From Pseudomonadales bacterium (GTDB lineage Bacteria; Pseudomonadota; Gammaproteobacteria; Pseudomonadales; Azotimanducaceae), in the NCBI GenBank assembly GCA_041395945.1, contig JAWKZN010000001.1, positions 3,286,001 to 3,350,000 on the forward strand: DNA of 64,000 nt. Direction: 5' to 3'. Shown one piece after another: positions 45,843-54,885 of this stretch. The notes below the pieces were generated by a model that had not been told where the DNA came from, searched no databases, and saw only the letters and a list, made by a program, of their open reading frames with translations. Positions within the stretch are counted from its first letter, which is position 1. Every line of letters begins with the position of its first letter. Both the position numbers and the translations under genes were made by a program.

Positions 45843-47378
45843 CTAGGAAGACGTTTCGGTCGCAGATCCACCCGCCAACTCCTCGGGCCGGTAACCGCCA
45901 CGACGCCGGAAATAGAGCATCAGCAGCAGATAGGTGCCGAGCATGATCAGGGGCAGAACGATCACGGATCGCAGTGCGGCACCTTTACTGTCCGTGACCG
46001 CCCGGGCGATTTCCCGGCGGGTGGTTTCATCCGCAGCAGCCACGGCGGCCTCGTCCAGAGACAGATAAGTGCCGAAGAGGCCGCGTCGCTCCTGGGTGAA
46101 ATAGGTGTCATGAAGGTGCGTGCCCTGTACGGCATCCCGATCCGCCAGAGCAACTCCGGTTGCTGTGTCCTGAACCGCTCCGAGAAATACCGAACCCACG
46201 ATGCCCACCGCCAGCATGCCCGCACCGGCGACGACGTTGATGGCGACTGCACCGCCTTTCGGAAACTGTTCAGCAGCCAGGCCGAGTGTGGTGGGCCAGA
46301 GGAAACTCTTCCCGACACCATAGATGGTCGCTGCGACCAGCAGACCCATACCGGTGGCTTCCGAAAGACCGTACAGACCCACCGCCGCTATCGCCGAACA
46401 GATGGCCAGCAGACCCAGGGGCGAGAAACGATGCACCAGCGGGCCGGCGGACAGCCGCAGGCCCAGCATGAGCGCGGAGGTGTAGACGAGCACCCAGCCC
46501 GGATGCAGACCCATGGCCACCATCTGCGGTTCGAGCAGAGAGGTGATCCAGCTGTCGGTGCCGAGTTCTGTCGTTGCCAGGGGCACCATCAGAATCAGCA
46601 GCAGGATGAACAGCGGTCGCCCGGGTGCGCGTGCGTAGAAGGCATAAGCGGCAGTCATTACCGCGATCAGGACGATCTGCAGGGCAATCGGCAGTGCGAA
46701 CACCCGGCCGATCTCGATCACCACCAGTGCAGAGACCACCAGTGCACTGAGATAACCCGCTTCTGCGAGCATGGCCCGGTAGCTGACGCCGGCCGCAACA
46801 CGCTCGTGCACGGGCAGGGACTGACGCAGCAGGAGAGTCGAATAGGCAAGCACAGGCAGAATCACCAGTCCGATTTTCCAGCGCCAGTCCACATCCGCAC
46901 CTACGGCAATGGCGAGCAGGCCACCCAGCACCAGGCCGCCTGGCCAGCCCGCATGGAGCATGTTGATCCACTTGGTCTTGTCGGTACGGTATGCGGTGGC
47001 GATCAGAGGATTCACCGCCGCCTCCACCGCACCATTGGCCAGGGCCAGCACAAAGGTGCCGATATACAGTGACCAGTAGCCATCGGCGAACAGGGTGATC
47101 AGGGTACCGCCGAGGTGGCCGGCTACCGCAAACCACAACACAATCCGATAGCCGATCCGATCGATGACCAGGCTCAGCAGCGCGATGCTGATGGCAAACG
47201 GCCAGAGGCCGACGCCGAGCAGTTCACCCTTCTGGGTCGCGGACAGGGAGAATTCCCGTCCCCAGTCATCGATCACGAACGCCCGCAGTACGAAACAGAA
47301 AGCGGTGGCGACCAGGGCAGTGAAACAGGTGATGAAAAGCCGTGTGGCGACGGGGTCGGCAGGGGTGCGTTCAGCCAC
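45843..47378 (-). CDS. MFS sugar transporter, FucP-like
   Basis: The 511-residue protein has about 12 helices with a start at ATG 47378 inside the end of the isomerase gene (8-base overlap). Segments such as GELLGVGLWPFAISIALLSL, ANGAVEAAVNPLIATAYRTD and GKSFLWPTTLGLAAEQFPKG resemble the fucose/glucose-galactose/nucleoside permeases. A charged insert of about 60 residues lies near residue 420-480 before the last helix. In this operon it probably imports the released sugar or keto-sugar. Confidence 0.85.
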   Translation of the reverse strand: MAERTPADPVATRLFITCFTALVATAFCFVLRAFVIDDWGREFSLSATQKGELLGVGLWPFAISIALLSLVIDRIGYRIVLWFAVAGHLGGTLITLFADGYWSLYIGTFVLALANGAVEAAVNPLIATAYRTDKTKWINMLHAGWPGGLVLGGLLAIAVGADVDWRWKIGLVILPVLAYSTLLLRQSLPVHERVAAGVSYRAMLAEAGYLSALVVSALVVIEIGRVFALPIALQIVLIAVMTAAYAFYARAPGRPLFILLLILMVPLATTELGTDSWITSLLEPQMVAMGLHPGWVLVYTSALMLGLRLSAGPLVHRFSPLGLLAICSAIAAVGLYGLSEATGMGLLVAATIYGVGKSFLWPTTLGLAAEQFPKGGAVAINVVAGAGMLAVGIVGSVFLGAVQDTATGVALADRDAVQGTHLHDTYFTQERRGLFGTYLSLDEAAVAAADETTRREIARAVTDSKGAALRSVIVLPLIMLGTYLLLMLYFRRRGGYRPEELAGGSATETSS

Positions 47379-48303
47379 GCGCCTGCTCCGCAGCCAGTCC
47401 GGTCAGATACTCGAAACTCGCTCGCGCGGCTGCCAGAGGGAGCATTCTGAAATGCTCCTGCTCGACAAAATAATGGGCCAGGCGACCGGGATTCACCGCA
47501 GCAAACACTGCTGCCCAGTCAATGACACCGGAGCCGACGGGAGTGGTTTCAAAGCTCGGGCCCTGGATTGAGAGCAGGTCCTTGATGTGCAGCAGGGTCA
47601 CCCGACCTCCCAGCTGGCGGATGTAGTCGGCCGGATTTTCACCACCCGCTGCCACCCAGGCGCAATCGAGCTCCACATCCACCAGCTGCGCATCCGCTCG
47701 TTGGAGCAGTACGTCGAAGGCCCGGACCCCGTTGTAGTCGACGAACTCCATCGCATGATTGTGATAAGCGCAACGCAGGTCGGAGGCTGCCGCTGCCTCC
47801 GCAACGCGGTTCATCTCGTCACCATTCCAGCGCCAGTCATCCAGCGTCAGGCCGCCCCGCATAATGGCAGCCCCCGGGCCGCCCGGCTCGCCAGCCAGTC
47901 GCGCCACATCGGGTGTGCCTGGAAAGGAACAGACCAGATGCTCGACACCCAGAGTCTTAAGATCTTCGATCTTCTGGCCCAGATCGGTCTGCAGCGCAAA
48001 CATGCTGTAGTGGGCGGCTGTTGCTCTGAGTCCATGCGCATTCAGCAGGCGGGCGAACTCGTGTGCGGACCGTTCATGCAATCCGGCAAGTTCAATTTCG
48101 CGATAACCGATCGCGGCAAGCGCGGCGAGCGTACCGGCAAGGTCGGCGGACGCCTGCTCACGCACCGTGTACAACTGGATGCCGATCGGTCGACCGAGCG
48201 GGCCGGAAGTCGCAGCACCGGCGTTTACCCGTGGCGGAATCGGCAGCGCCGTGGCCGCCAGCAGCGCGCCCGATATGGATACAAATTGCCGTCGCGAGAT
48301 CAT
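47371..48303 (-). CDS. Sugar phosphate isomerase/epimerase family protein, Tat-exported
   Basis: The start ATG 48303 follows GGAGAAGGGC and gives 310 residues. The N-terminus MISRRQFVSISGALLAATAL is a twin-arginine signal, so the enzyme works in the periplasm. The xylose-isomerase-like TIM barrel shows IGIQLYTVREQASADLAGTL, YREIELAGLHERSAHEFARL, LRCAYHNHAMEFVDYNG and VDVELDCAWVAAGGENPADY, with GRVTLLHIKD carrying a likely metal ligand. Members isomerise, epimerise or dehydrate keto-sugars. The MFS gene overlaps its end. Confidence 0.88.
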   Translation of the reverse strand: MISRRQFVSISGALLAATALPIPPRVNAGAATSGPLGRPIGIQLYTVREQASADLAGTLAALAAIGYREIELAGLHERSAHEFARLLNAHGLRATAAHYSMFALQTDLGQKIEDLKTLGVEHLVCSFPGTPDVARLAGEPGGPGAAIMRGGLTLDDWRWNGDEMNRVAEAAAASDLRCAYHNHAMEFVDYNGVRAFDVLLQRADAQLVDVELDCAWVAAGGENPADYIRQLGGRVTLLHIKDLLSIQGPSFETTPVGSGVIDWAAVFAAVNPGRLAHYFVEQEHFRMLPLAAARASFEYLTGLAAEQARG

Positions 48304-48373
48304 GCCCTTCTCCCCGGGATACTTGATCAGCGTCTCTCCTGCTGACCGGTTTCGATGCCTGCCGGCGCAATGC

Positions 48374-49300
48374 TTACTGGCGCGGCTGCCCCGCCACCAG
48401 ACAGGCGCTGCTGTCCGATCTGACAAAGTGCTTTCTGTAGTTGCGGTCTTCGGGATTCATACAACCTTCGAGATTGAGCAGCGCCACCCTGCGGAATTCA
48501 ATCGGCGCGGATTCGCTCTGCAGTGCAATATAGCCGGTATCGAGAAGCCGGCCGTCCGGCTTCTCGGCCGGATCGAAGTTGTGTACTACACCGCCACCAA
48601 TCTGGGGCAGCTGATAGGCCAGCACCAGCTCGCCGTTGACCCGGTGACTGATCTGCGCTGCGCCGAGCACTTCGACTTCGACACTCACCCACTGATCGCC
48701 GTCCTGCGTCGGCGCGTCTGCAACCAGACAGTGCTGAGGGTAGAGGCCACCGCGAAAGACGATCTCGGTCCCCGGGGTACATACGCTGGCCGTCGGACGA
48801 GGGGTACCATCACCGAGCCCGCCGAGAAACTGGGCTTCGATCGAGATCGGGAAATCCTGGTCGAGGAGCATCGATTGTGGAGACTGGGCGTGCACCATCA
48901 CGCCGCTGTTGCGCACCGCCCAGGCACCCGGACCACCGGGGGCCTGTACACCGGTAAAACGATAGTCGATGCGCAGACGGTAGTAGGAGTAGGGTCTTTC
49001 GTAGAAGAGGTGGCCGAAGCGCTGCTCGAACGCCGCATAACCTGCATAGTCGACCTTGAGCACTCCACCTTCGACCCGGAATGTGTCGGCATAGTTGTCA
49101 CCCAGCACATGGCCGGTGATTTTCGGCGTCCAGCCATCGAGATTGCGGCCATTGAAGAGTGGGATCCAGTCTTCGGTCGACCCGCCAGTACTGCCACCGG
49201 ACAGATCCGAAGCGGCCGCAAACACACTGGTGGTGCCAGGCCCGCTGAACATTCCGGCCACGAACAGCAACACACTTACAGTAGAAATGAATTGCGACAA
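48374..49300 (-). CDS. DUF1080 (3-keto-disaccharide hydrolase family) protein B
   Basis: The 308-residue protein has a signal peptide (MSQFISTVSVLLFVAGMF) and a single DUF1080 domain: WIPLFNGRNLDGWTPKITGH, DYAGYAAFEQRFGHLFYERP, AVRNSGVMVHAQSPQSM and DTGYIALQSESAPIEFRRVA. Extra cysteines near the C-terminus (EGCMNPEDRNYRKHFVRSDS, SACLV) may form a disulfide. It is the first gene of the minus-strand sugar operon and is divergent from GMC dehydrogenase B. It shares only the family core with protein A, so the two may act on different linkages. Confidence 0.88.
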   Translation of the reverse strand: MSQFISTVSVLLFVAGMFSGPGTTSVFAAASDLSGGSTGGSTEDWIPLFNGRNLDGWTPKITGHVLGDNYADTFRVEGGVLKVDYAGYAAFEQRFGHLFYERPYSYYRLRIDYRFTGVQAPGGPGAWAVRNSGVMVHAQSPQSMLLDQDFPISIEAQFLGGLGDGTPRPTASVCTPGTEIVFRGGLYPQHCLVADAPTQDGDQWVSVEVEVLGAAQISHRVNGELVLAYQLPQIGGGVVHNFDPAEKPDGRLLDTGYIALQSESAPIEFRRVALLNLEGCMNPEDRNYRKHFVRSDSSACLVAGQPRQ

Positions 49301-49359
49301 GCACCCCTCCCCGGTTTGTCACCCGATGCAGCGCACCGTTGTCCAGGGTGCACACATCG

Positions 49360-49390
49360 CACCCGGACGTTACCCGCTGGCGTCCGGGTG
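49360..49390. promoter_or_regulatory. 10-bp inverted repeat in the divergent sugar promoter
   Basis: CACCCGGACG (49360-49369) and CGTCCGGGTG (49381-49390) are perfect inverted repeats 11 bases apart. They lie in the 143-base gap between the divergent DUF1080 B and GMC B genes, just upstream of a -10-like TATACT at 49411-49416 on the plus strand. Size and place suit a dimeric repressor operator; a hairpin is the alternative. Confidence 0.55.
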
Positions 49391-49443
49391 GGCAAGGCTC
49401 GACAAGCGGGTATACTCGCCCGACGGGGCAGGAGGGCAGAACT

Positions 49444-51144
49444 ATGGCAGCGCAGGCGGCCAGCAGCCACGGCGTCTATGACGCCATCGTGGTTGGCACG
49501 GGAATTACCGGTGGCTGGGCGGCAAAAGAGCTGACCGAGCAGGGCCTGAAGACCCTGGTTCTGGATCGCGGTCGCATGGTGCGCCACGGCGACTACCCCA
49601 CCGCAACCAGGGATCCCTGGGAACTGCCCTACGCCGGTCGCGCCACACCGGAAGACCTCGACCACTATGCCGTCGCCGCACGCACCGGGTATGCGGTGAC
49701 CCAGGCCACCAAACACTGGCTGGTAGACGACACCGAGCATCCTTATACGGAAGAGAAGCGCTTCGACTGGGTGCGCGGCTATCAGGTGGGTGGCCGATCG
49801 CTCATCTGGGGTCGACAGAGCTATCGCTGGAGCGATCTGGATTTCGAGGCCAACGCCCGGGAAGGCATCGCCGTGGACTGGCCCATCCGCTATGCCGATA
49901 TCGCCCCCTGGTATGACCATGTCGAGCGTTTTATCGGTGTCAGCGGTGCGGCCGAGGGACTCGCCCACCTGCCGGATGGTCAGTTTCTGCCACCGATGGC
50001 GCTCAACTGTGTGGAAGAAGATTTCAAGTCCCGGATCGCCAGCAGCTTCGGACGCCCCCTGACCATTGGACGTACCGCGCATCTCACCGCACCACTGGAC
50101 CACAGCCCTGAGCGGGGAATCTGCCGCAATCGCAACCTGTGCATGCGCGGCTGTCCCTACGGCGCCTACTTCAGCAGCAACTCGAGCACCCTGCCCGCCG
50201 CGGAGAAGACGAACAACATGACCCTGCGGCCAGACACGGTGGTACACGAACTGATCTACGACCCGAAACAGGCCAGGGCCACCGGTGTACGAGCCGTGGA
50301 TGCCAGCTCAGGCGAGGTGCTCGAGTTTCACGCCCGGGTCATTTTTCTGTGCGCTTCCACCCTCGACTCCACTTTCATCCTGCTCAACTCCACTTCCGAG
50401 CGCTTTCCGGATGGCTTCGGCAACGACAGTGGCGAACTCGGCTGCAATGTCATGGACCATCACCTCGGCGCCGGCGCCTCTGCCACTGTAGAAGGCTTCG
50501 CCGACCGCTACTATTCCGGCCGCCGACCCAACGGCATCTACATCCCGAGATTCGTCAATCTGGGCACGGACAAACGCGACTATCTGCGCGGATTCGGTTA
50601 CCAGGGCGGCGCCGGTCGTTCCGGCTGGACCCGGCTCATGAACGATGACGTCATGGGCGCCGCTCTGAAACAGCAGGCCATGGAACCCGGGCCCTGGCGG
50701 ATCGGCATCGGCGGCTTCGGAGAAATACTCCCCTACCACGACAACCGGGTGCGCATCGATCCCCGCCGCACCGACATCAACGGCCTGCCGGTGCTCGCTT
50801 TCGACTGTGCGATACGCGACAACGAACTCGCCATGCGCAGGGACATGGCGGGGGAAGCGGCCGCCATGCTCGATGCTGCCGGTTATCGGAACGTGGAATC
50901 CTACGATCGCCCCTACGGTTTCGGCCTGGGCATCCACGAAATGGGCACAGCCCGGATGGGGCGGGATCCCGCGACTTCCGTGTTGAACGCCTGGAATCAG
51001 GTCCACGCAAGCCCGAATGTGTTCGTGACCGATGGCTCCTGCATGACCTCGGCCGCCTGCCAGAATCCTTCCCTGACCTACATGGCGCTCACCGCCCGGG
51101 CCGTCCACCACGCGGTGGACGAACTCAAACGCCTGAATCTGTAG
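49444..51144 (+). CDS. GMC-family flavoprotein sugar dehydrogenase B
   Basis: The start ATG 49444 follows CAGGAGGG at good spacing; 566 residues. The FAD site YDAIVVGTGITGGWAAKEL is at residues 12-30. CRNRNLCMRGCPYGAYF contains the same C-x5-C-x3-C motif as enzyme A, a candidate [3Fe-4S] site. GLGIHEMGTARMGRDP and ACQNPSLTYMALTARAVHH hold the C-terminal His and Asn of the GMC active site. There is no signal peptide; the next gene supplies the Tat small subunit. It heads the plus-strand arm of the sugar locus. Confidence 0.9.
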   Translation: MAAQAASSHGVYDAIVVGTGITGGWAAKELTEQGLKTLVLDRGRMVRHGDYPTATRDPWELPYAGRATPEDLDHYAVAARTGYAVTQATKHWLVDDTEHPYTEEKRFDWVRGYQVGGRSLIWGRQSYRWSDLDFEANAREGIAVDWPIRYADIAPWYDHVERFIGVSGAAEGLAHLPDGQFLPPMALNCVEEDFKSRIASSFGRPLTIGRTAHLTAPLDHSPERGICRNRNLCMRGCPYGAYFSSNSSTLPAAEKTNNMTLRPDTVVHELIYDPKQARATGVRAVDASSGEVLEFHARVIFLCASTLDSTFILLNSTSERFPDGFGNDSGELGCNVMDHHLGAGASATVEGFADRYYSGRRPNGIYIPRFVNLGTDKRDYLRGFGYQGGAGRSGWTRLMNDDVMGAALKQQAMEPGPWRIGIGGFGEILPYHDNRVRIDPRRTDINGLPVLAFDCAIRDNELAMRRDMAGEAAAMLDAAGYRNVESYDRPYGFGLGIHEMGTARMGRDPATSVLNAWNQVHASPNVFVTDGSCMTSAACQNPSLTYMALTARAVHHAVDELKRLNL

Positions 51145-51156
51145 AGGTCGAGTGAT

Positions 51157-51831
51157 ATGAACACCGAGCAGCCACAGGCCACCTCGTCTGCAGACCGACT
51201 GCTGCAGCCCATCGACCGGCGCGAGATGCTGCGCCGTGTCGCGCTGATGTTCGGCGGCGCGCTCTCAGCACCCGCGGTGCTCGGCGTCCTCAGTGGCTGC
51301 AGCACCGAAGCGCCAGCGGCAGATGCCGTCAACCCACCCGCTCTGCAGCTGCTGACCCCGGCCCAGTACGAAATCGTTGCCGCTGTCGCGGATCTCATGA
51401 TTCCCGCAACCGATACACCCGGTGCACTTGATGTGGGTGTGCCGGTATTCATAGACCGTATGTTGCAAGGCGTTTACGCAGTCGAGCACCAGCAGCGATT
51501 CCTCTCAGGACTTGCCGCGCTGGTCGAGGCGGCAGAGACACAGACCGGCCGCGCTTTCCTGGATCTCTCCGGAGAACAGCGGCAGGGGCTGGTCCAGGCG
51601 ACGCTCAGCGAGGCGCTCGCTTCGAACAACGGCATGCCGCCCGCCTGGGAGCAGCGCCCCTTCATCCTCATGGTTCGGGAATTGACCCTGCTCGGCTTTT
51701 TCACCTCCGAAATCGGCGCCACCCGGGTACTGCAGTACGACCCTGTACCCGGTGCGTTTGAAGCCTGCCTGCCCCTCGCCGCAACGGGCAATGGCAGAAC
51801 CTGGGCTACGGATACGAGTCTGCCATTCTGA
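51157..51831 (+). CDS. Gluconate 2-dehydrogenase subunit 3 family protein (small subunit B)
   Basis: The 224-residue protein has a Tat-like signal with consecutive arginines (IDRREMLRRVALMFGGALSA) ending in a lipobox-like LSGC, so it may be lipid-anchored. The subunit-3 core follows: LLTPAQYEIVAAVADLMIPA, GVPVFIDRMLQGVYAVEHQQ and RELTLLGFFTSEIGATRVLQ. It begins 12 bases after GMC B. As in the other arm, no cytochrome subunit accompanies the pair, so the electron acceptor is unknown. Confidence 0.88.
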   Translation: MNTEQPQATSSADRLLQPIDRREMLRRVALMFGGALSAPAVLGVLSGCSTEAPAADAVNPPALQLLTPAQYEIVAAVADLMIPATDTPGALDVGVPVFIDRMLQGVYAVEHQQRFLSGLAALVEAAETQTGRAFLDLSGEQRQGLVQATLSEALASNNGMPPAWEQRPFILMVRELTLLGFFTSEIGATRVLQYDPVPGAFEACLPLAATGNGRTWATDTSLPF

Positions 51832-51950
51832 AGGGTGCGCGGCGCTGTCTGTGGCAGCAAGCCCGCCATCCTGAGCAGGGCCGCATCGATCGCAAGCGCG
51901 CGCGGTCGAGCCGCCCCATGAATACACTCTGAACAAGGAGGGGATTGCCC

Positions 51951-53561
51951 ATGGAATCAGTACACCCGATTGCAGCTCTGTGTCGACGGCTGCCGATAGC
52001 GGCTGTGCAGACCAGGACCTGGTTGACCACAACCCTGCTGATCGCAGCGCTGCTGACAGCGGGCAGCGTGTTGGCCGCAGATCGACCCAACATCCTGGTG
52101 ATCTGGGGCGACGACATCGGCATCTGGAATCTCTCCGCCTACAACATGGGCGGCATGGGCTATCGCACACCGAACATCGATCGCATCGCCCGGGAAGGCA
52201 TCATCTTCACCGACTACTACGGCGAGCAGAGTTGCACCGCGGGCCGCAGCGCCTTTGTCACCGGTCAGCATCCGGTGCGCACGGGCCTCACCAAAGTGGG
52301 CACTGCCGGCGCCGATCTCGGTCTGCAGCCGGAAGACCCGACCCTGGCGGAACTGTTGCGACCCCTGGGCTACACGTCCGGTCAGTTCGGCAAGAATCAT
52401 CTCGGAGATCAGGACCGCTTCCTGCCGACCAATCACGGTTTCGATGAGTTCTTCGGCAACCTCTACCATCTGAATGCCGAGGAAGAACCCGAACACCCCG
52501 ACTATCCCGCCAATCCCGGCTTCCGCGAGAACTTCGGACCCAGGGGTGTGATTCACTCCTATGCGGACGGCCGGATCGAGGATTCCGGCCCGTTGACGAA
52601 GAAGCGCATGGAGACCATAGACGCGGAATTCCTCGGCGCCGCTGTCGACTTCATCGATGGTGCTCACGCCGCGCAGAAACCCTTTTTCGTCTGGTTCAAC
52701 TCCACCGCCATGCATTACTACACCCACCCTGATCCAAAGGCGCTCGGTAAATCCGGTCAGGGTTTCTATAACGATGTGATGATGCAGCACGACGAGCAGG
52801 TCGGCACCCTGCTGGCCAGGCTCGATGCGCTGGGTATCGCTGAGAACACCATCGTGGTCTATTCGACCGACAACGGTCCCCACTTCAACACCTGGCCGGA
52901 TGCGGCAATCACACCTTACCGGGGTGAAAAGAACACCAACTGGGAGGGCGGCTTCCGGGTACCCGCCATGGTCCGCTGGCCGGACCGCTTTCCCGCCCGG
53001 ACTGTATCCAACGAAATCATGTCCCACCTCGACTGGGTGCCCACGCTCATGGCTGCAGTCGGGGAGCCGGCAATCAAAGAGAAGCTGAAGAGCGGGTATC
53101 AGGCAGGGGGCAAACGCTTCAAGGTGCACCTGGATGGCTACAACTTTCTCCCCTATCTCTCCAATCCGGAGAGCGGGAACGGGCCCCGCAGGGAATTCTT
53201 CTATTTCAGTGATGACGGCGATCTGGTGAGCCTGCGGGTGGGAGACTGGAAATCCCTGTACGCCGAGCAGCGCGCGCATCGTTTCGACGTCTGGCGCGAA
53301 CCTTTCGTGAAACTGCGGATCCCCAAGCTTTTCAACCTGCGCAGGGATCCATTCGAGCGCGCGGATACGGATTCGAACGCCTACAACATGTGGTGGGACG
53401 AGCGCACACCGCGACTGCGGGAAGGCATGGTGTGGGTGCAGCAGTTCCTTTCCAGTTTTGCGGAATTCCCCCAGCGACAGCGACCGGCAAGCTTCACCAT
53501 CGACCAGGTGATGGAGAGATTCCAGCAGCAGCAGCTGATGCTGCAGCAGCAGGCGCGCTAG
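51951..53561 (+). CDS. Arylsulfatase (sulfatase family S1)
   Basis: The start ATG 51951 follows AAGGAGGGG; 536 residues. A hydrophobic segment at about residues 26-43 is the export signal. The metal site NILVIWGDDIGIWN opens the fold and the active-site signature is C95-T-A-G-R99, a C-x-A-x-R form whose cysteine (or, less likely, another residue) is converted to formylglycine. TTALP-type alkaline-phosphatase fold landmarks follow: STDNGPHFNTWPDA with the metal ligands DN, and EIMSHLDWVPTLMAAVGEP. It is the third gene of the plus-strand arm, suggesting that sulfated sugars are the substrate. Confidence 0.9.
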   Translation: MESVHPIAALCRRLPIAAVQTRTWLTTTLLIAALLTAGSVLAADRPNILVIWGDDIGIWNLSAYNMGGMGYRTPNIDRIAREGIIFTDYYGEQSCTAGRSAFVTGQHPVRTGLTKVGTAGADLGLQPEDPTLAELLRPLGYTSGQFGKNHLGDQDRFLPTNHGFDEFFGNLYHLNAEEEPEHPDYPANPGFRENFGPRGVIHSYADGRIEDSGPLTKKRMETIDAEFLGAAVDFIDGAHAAQKPFFVWFNSTAMHYYTHPDPKALGKSGQGFYNDVMMQHDEQVGTLLARLDALGIAENTIVVYSTDNGPHFNTWPDAAITPYRGEKNTNWEGGFRVPAMVRWPDRFPARTVSNEIMSHLDWVPTLMAAVGEPAIKEKLKSGYQAGGKRFKVHLDGYNFLPYLSNPESGNGPRREFFYFSDDGDLVSLRVGDWKSLYAEQRAHRFDVWREPFVKLRIPKLFNLRRDPFERADTDSNAYNMWWDERTPRLREGMVWVQQFLSSFAEFPQRQRPASFTIDQVMERFQQQQLMLQQQAR

Positions 53562-53582
53562 GAGAGAACACCGGGTTCTCTC
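53562..53582 (+). terminator. Hairpin after the sulfatase gene
   Basis: GAGAGAAC, loop ACCGG, GTTCTCTC: a perfect 8-bp stem directly after the stop codon, without a T run. It probably marks the 3' end of the sugar operon. The rest of the 244-base gap to 53805 shows no further feature. Confidence 0.5.
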
Positions 53583-53805
53583 TGCAGGTGGACCCGGGCG
53601 GCTGCGGACCACCCGGACCGAACCTATACGTCTGCCCGGAGTCCAACCTCCGGCCCTGATTCCCGCAACCCGGCCTTGACCGCGCGAATCCTGGCGAGAA
53701 TCATGCGTCGCCAATCACGCAACACTTAATCGGCGCCCGCTCCGGCGGCGCCGGGGAGTCCCGACAGCGCCTCAGGATCTCCCCAGAATCAGGAATTTGT
53801 CCCCC

Positions 53806-54885
53806 ATGCCCGTCCGCTCCCTCCTCCTTGCCGCATTCCTCTACCCCGCCTGGGTCATCGCAGCCCAGGGTCCGCCGCCTGCCGCCGTGCTGCTGGAGCC
53901 GGTCCGTTCCGGCCCGATTGCCGATCCCCTCGAGGCTCTGGGTACACTCCGTGCCAACGAGACTGTGCGGATCACCGCCCAGGTTTCCGATGTGATCGCC
54001 GCGATCCATTTTCGGGATGGGCAACGGGTCAAGGCCGGTGCGCTGCTGGTGCAGATGTCGGATGCGGAAGAAGCCGCCCTGCTGCTCGAAGCCCAGTCCC
54101 TGGCGGATGAGGCCGAGCGCCAGTACCAGCGCGTACGCTCCCTCGTGGAGCAGGGCACCGCTGCCAGGTCCCTGCTTGACGAGCGCCAGCGGGAATCCCA
54201 GACCGCTCAGGCACGGGTCACCGCAGTGCGCTCGAGACTGGAGGACCGCATCATCACCGCACCCTTCGCGGGCGTGGTCGGTCTGCGCCAGGTGAGTCCC
54301 GGTGCGCTGGTCGCTCCCGGTGAACTGATCACCACACTGGTCGACGACAGCACCATGAAGCTGGATTTCACCATCCCCTCCCTTTACCTCAGTTCGGTGT
54401 CTGCAGACACCGTGGTACAGGCCACCACCCAGGCCTTCCCGGGAGAGACATTTACCGGCATCGTTTCCTCTGTGGACAGTGTGGTCAACCCGGTGACCCG
54501 CTCGATCACGGTGCGTGCCCTGATTCCCAATACCGATCACCGGCTGGTGCCCGGCATGCTGATGACCCTCGAACTGCAGCGCGGTCAGCGCCAGGCGCTG
54601 CTGATTGCGGAAGAGGCCATTGTCCCCCGGGGTGACCGGACCTTTGTCTACGTCGTCAACACCACTGCAGAGCAGCCGACCGCCGAGCAGCGGGAGGTGC
54701 AGCTGGGTGCACGGCTGCCCGGACGGGTGGAAGTCATTTCCGGGCTCACCGAGGGCGAAATGATCGTCAAGCACGGCACCTTCAAGCTGCGTCCCGGTGC
54801 TCCGGTGAGAATCCGCGCCGTGGACGATGGCAGTGAACCGATTTCAGAGCTGATCACCAGTAAACCGGCAGGACCCGCCCGATGA
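53806..54885 (+). CDS. RND efflux periplasmic adaptor (membrane fusion protein)
   Basis: The start ATG 53806 opens a Sec signal peptide (MPVRSLLLAAFLYPAWVIAA); 359 residues. The HlyD-type order is seen: beta-barrel entry AVLLEPVRSGPIADPLEALG, lipoyl half VIAAIHFRDGQRVKAGALLV, a helical hairpin with EDRIITAPFAGVVGLRQVSP for the second lipoyl half, then barrel and membrane-proximal domains with VVNPVTRSITVRALIPN. It overlaps the RND pump gene by 4 bases (ATGA). No outer-membrane channel gene follows, so a shared TolC-type protein is likely. Confidence 0.92.
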   Translation: MPVRSLLLAAFLYPAWVIAAQGPPPAAVLLEPVRSGPIADPLEALGTLRANETVRITAQVSDVIAAIHFRDGQRVKAGALLVQMSDAEEAALLLEAQSLADEAERQYQRVRSLVEQGTAARSLLDERQRESQTAQARVTAVRSRLEDRIITAPFAGVVGLRQVSPGALVAPGELITTLVDDSTMKLDFTIPSLYLSSVSADTVVQATTQAFPGETFTGIVSSVDSVVNPVTRSITVRALIPNTDHRLVPGMLMTLELQRGQRQALLIAEEAIVPRGDRTFVYVVNTTAEQPTAEQREVQLGARLPGRVEVISGLTEGEMIVKHGTFKLRPGAPVRIRAVDDGSEPISELITSKPAGPAR

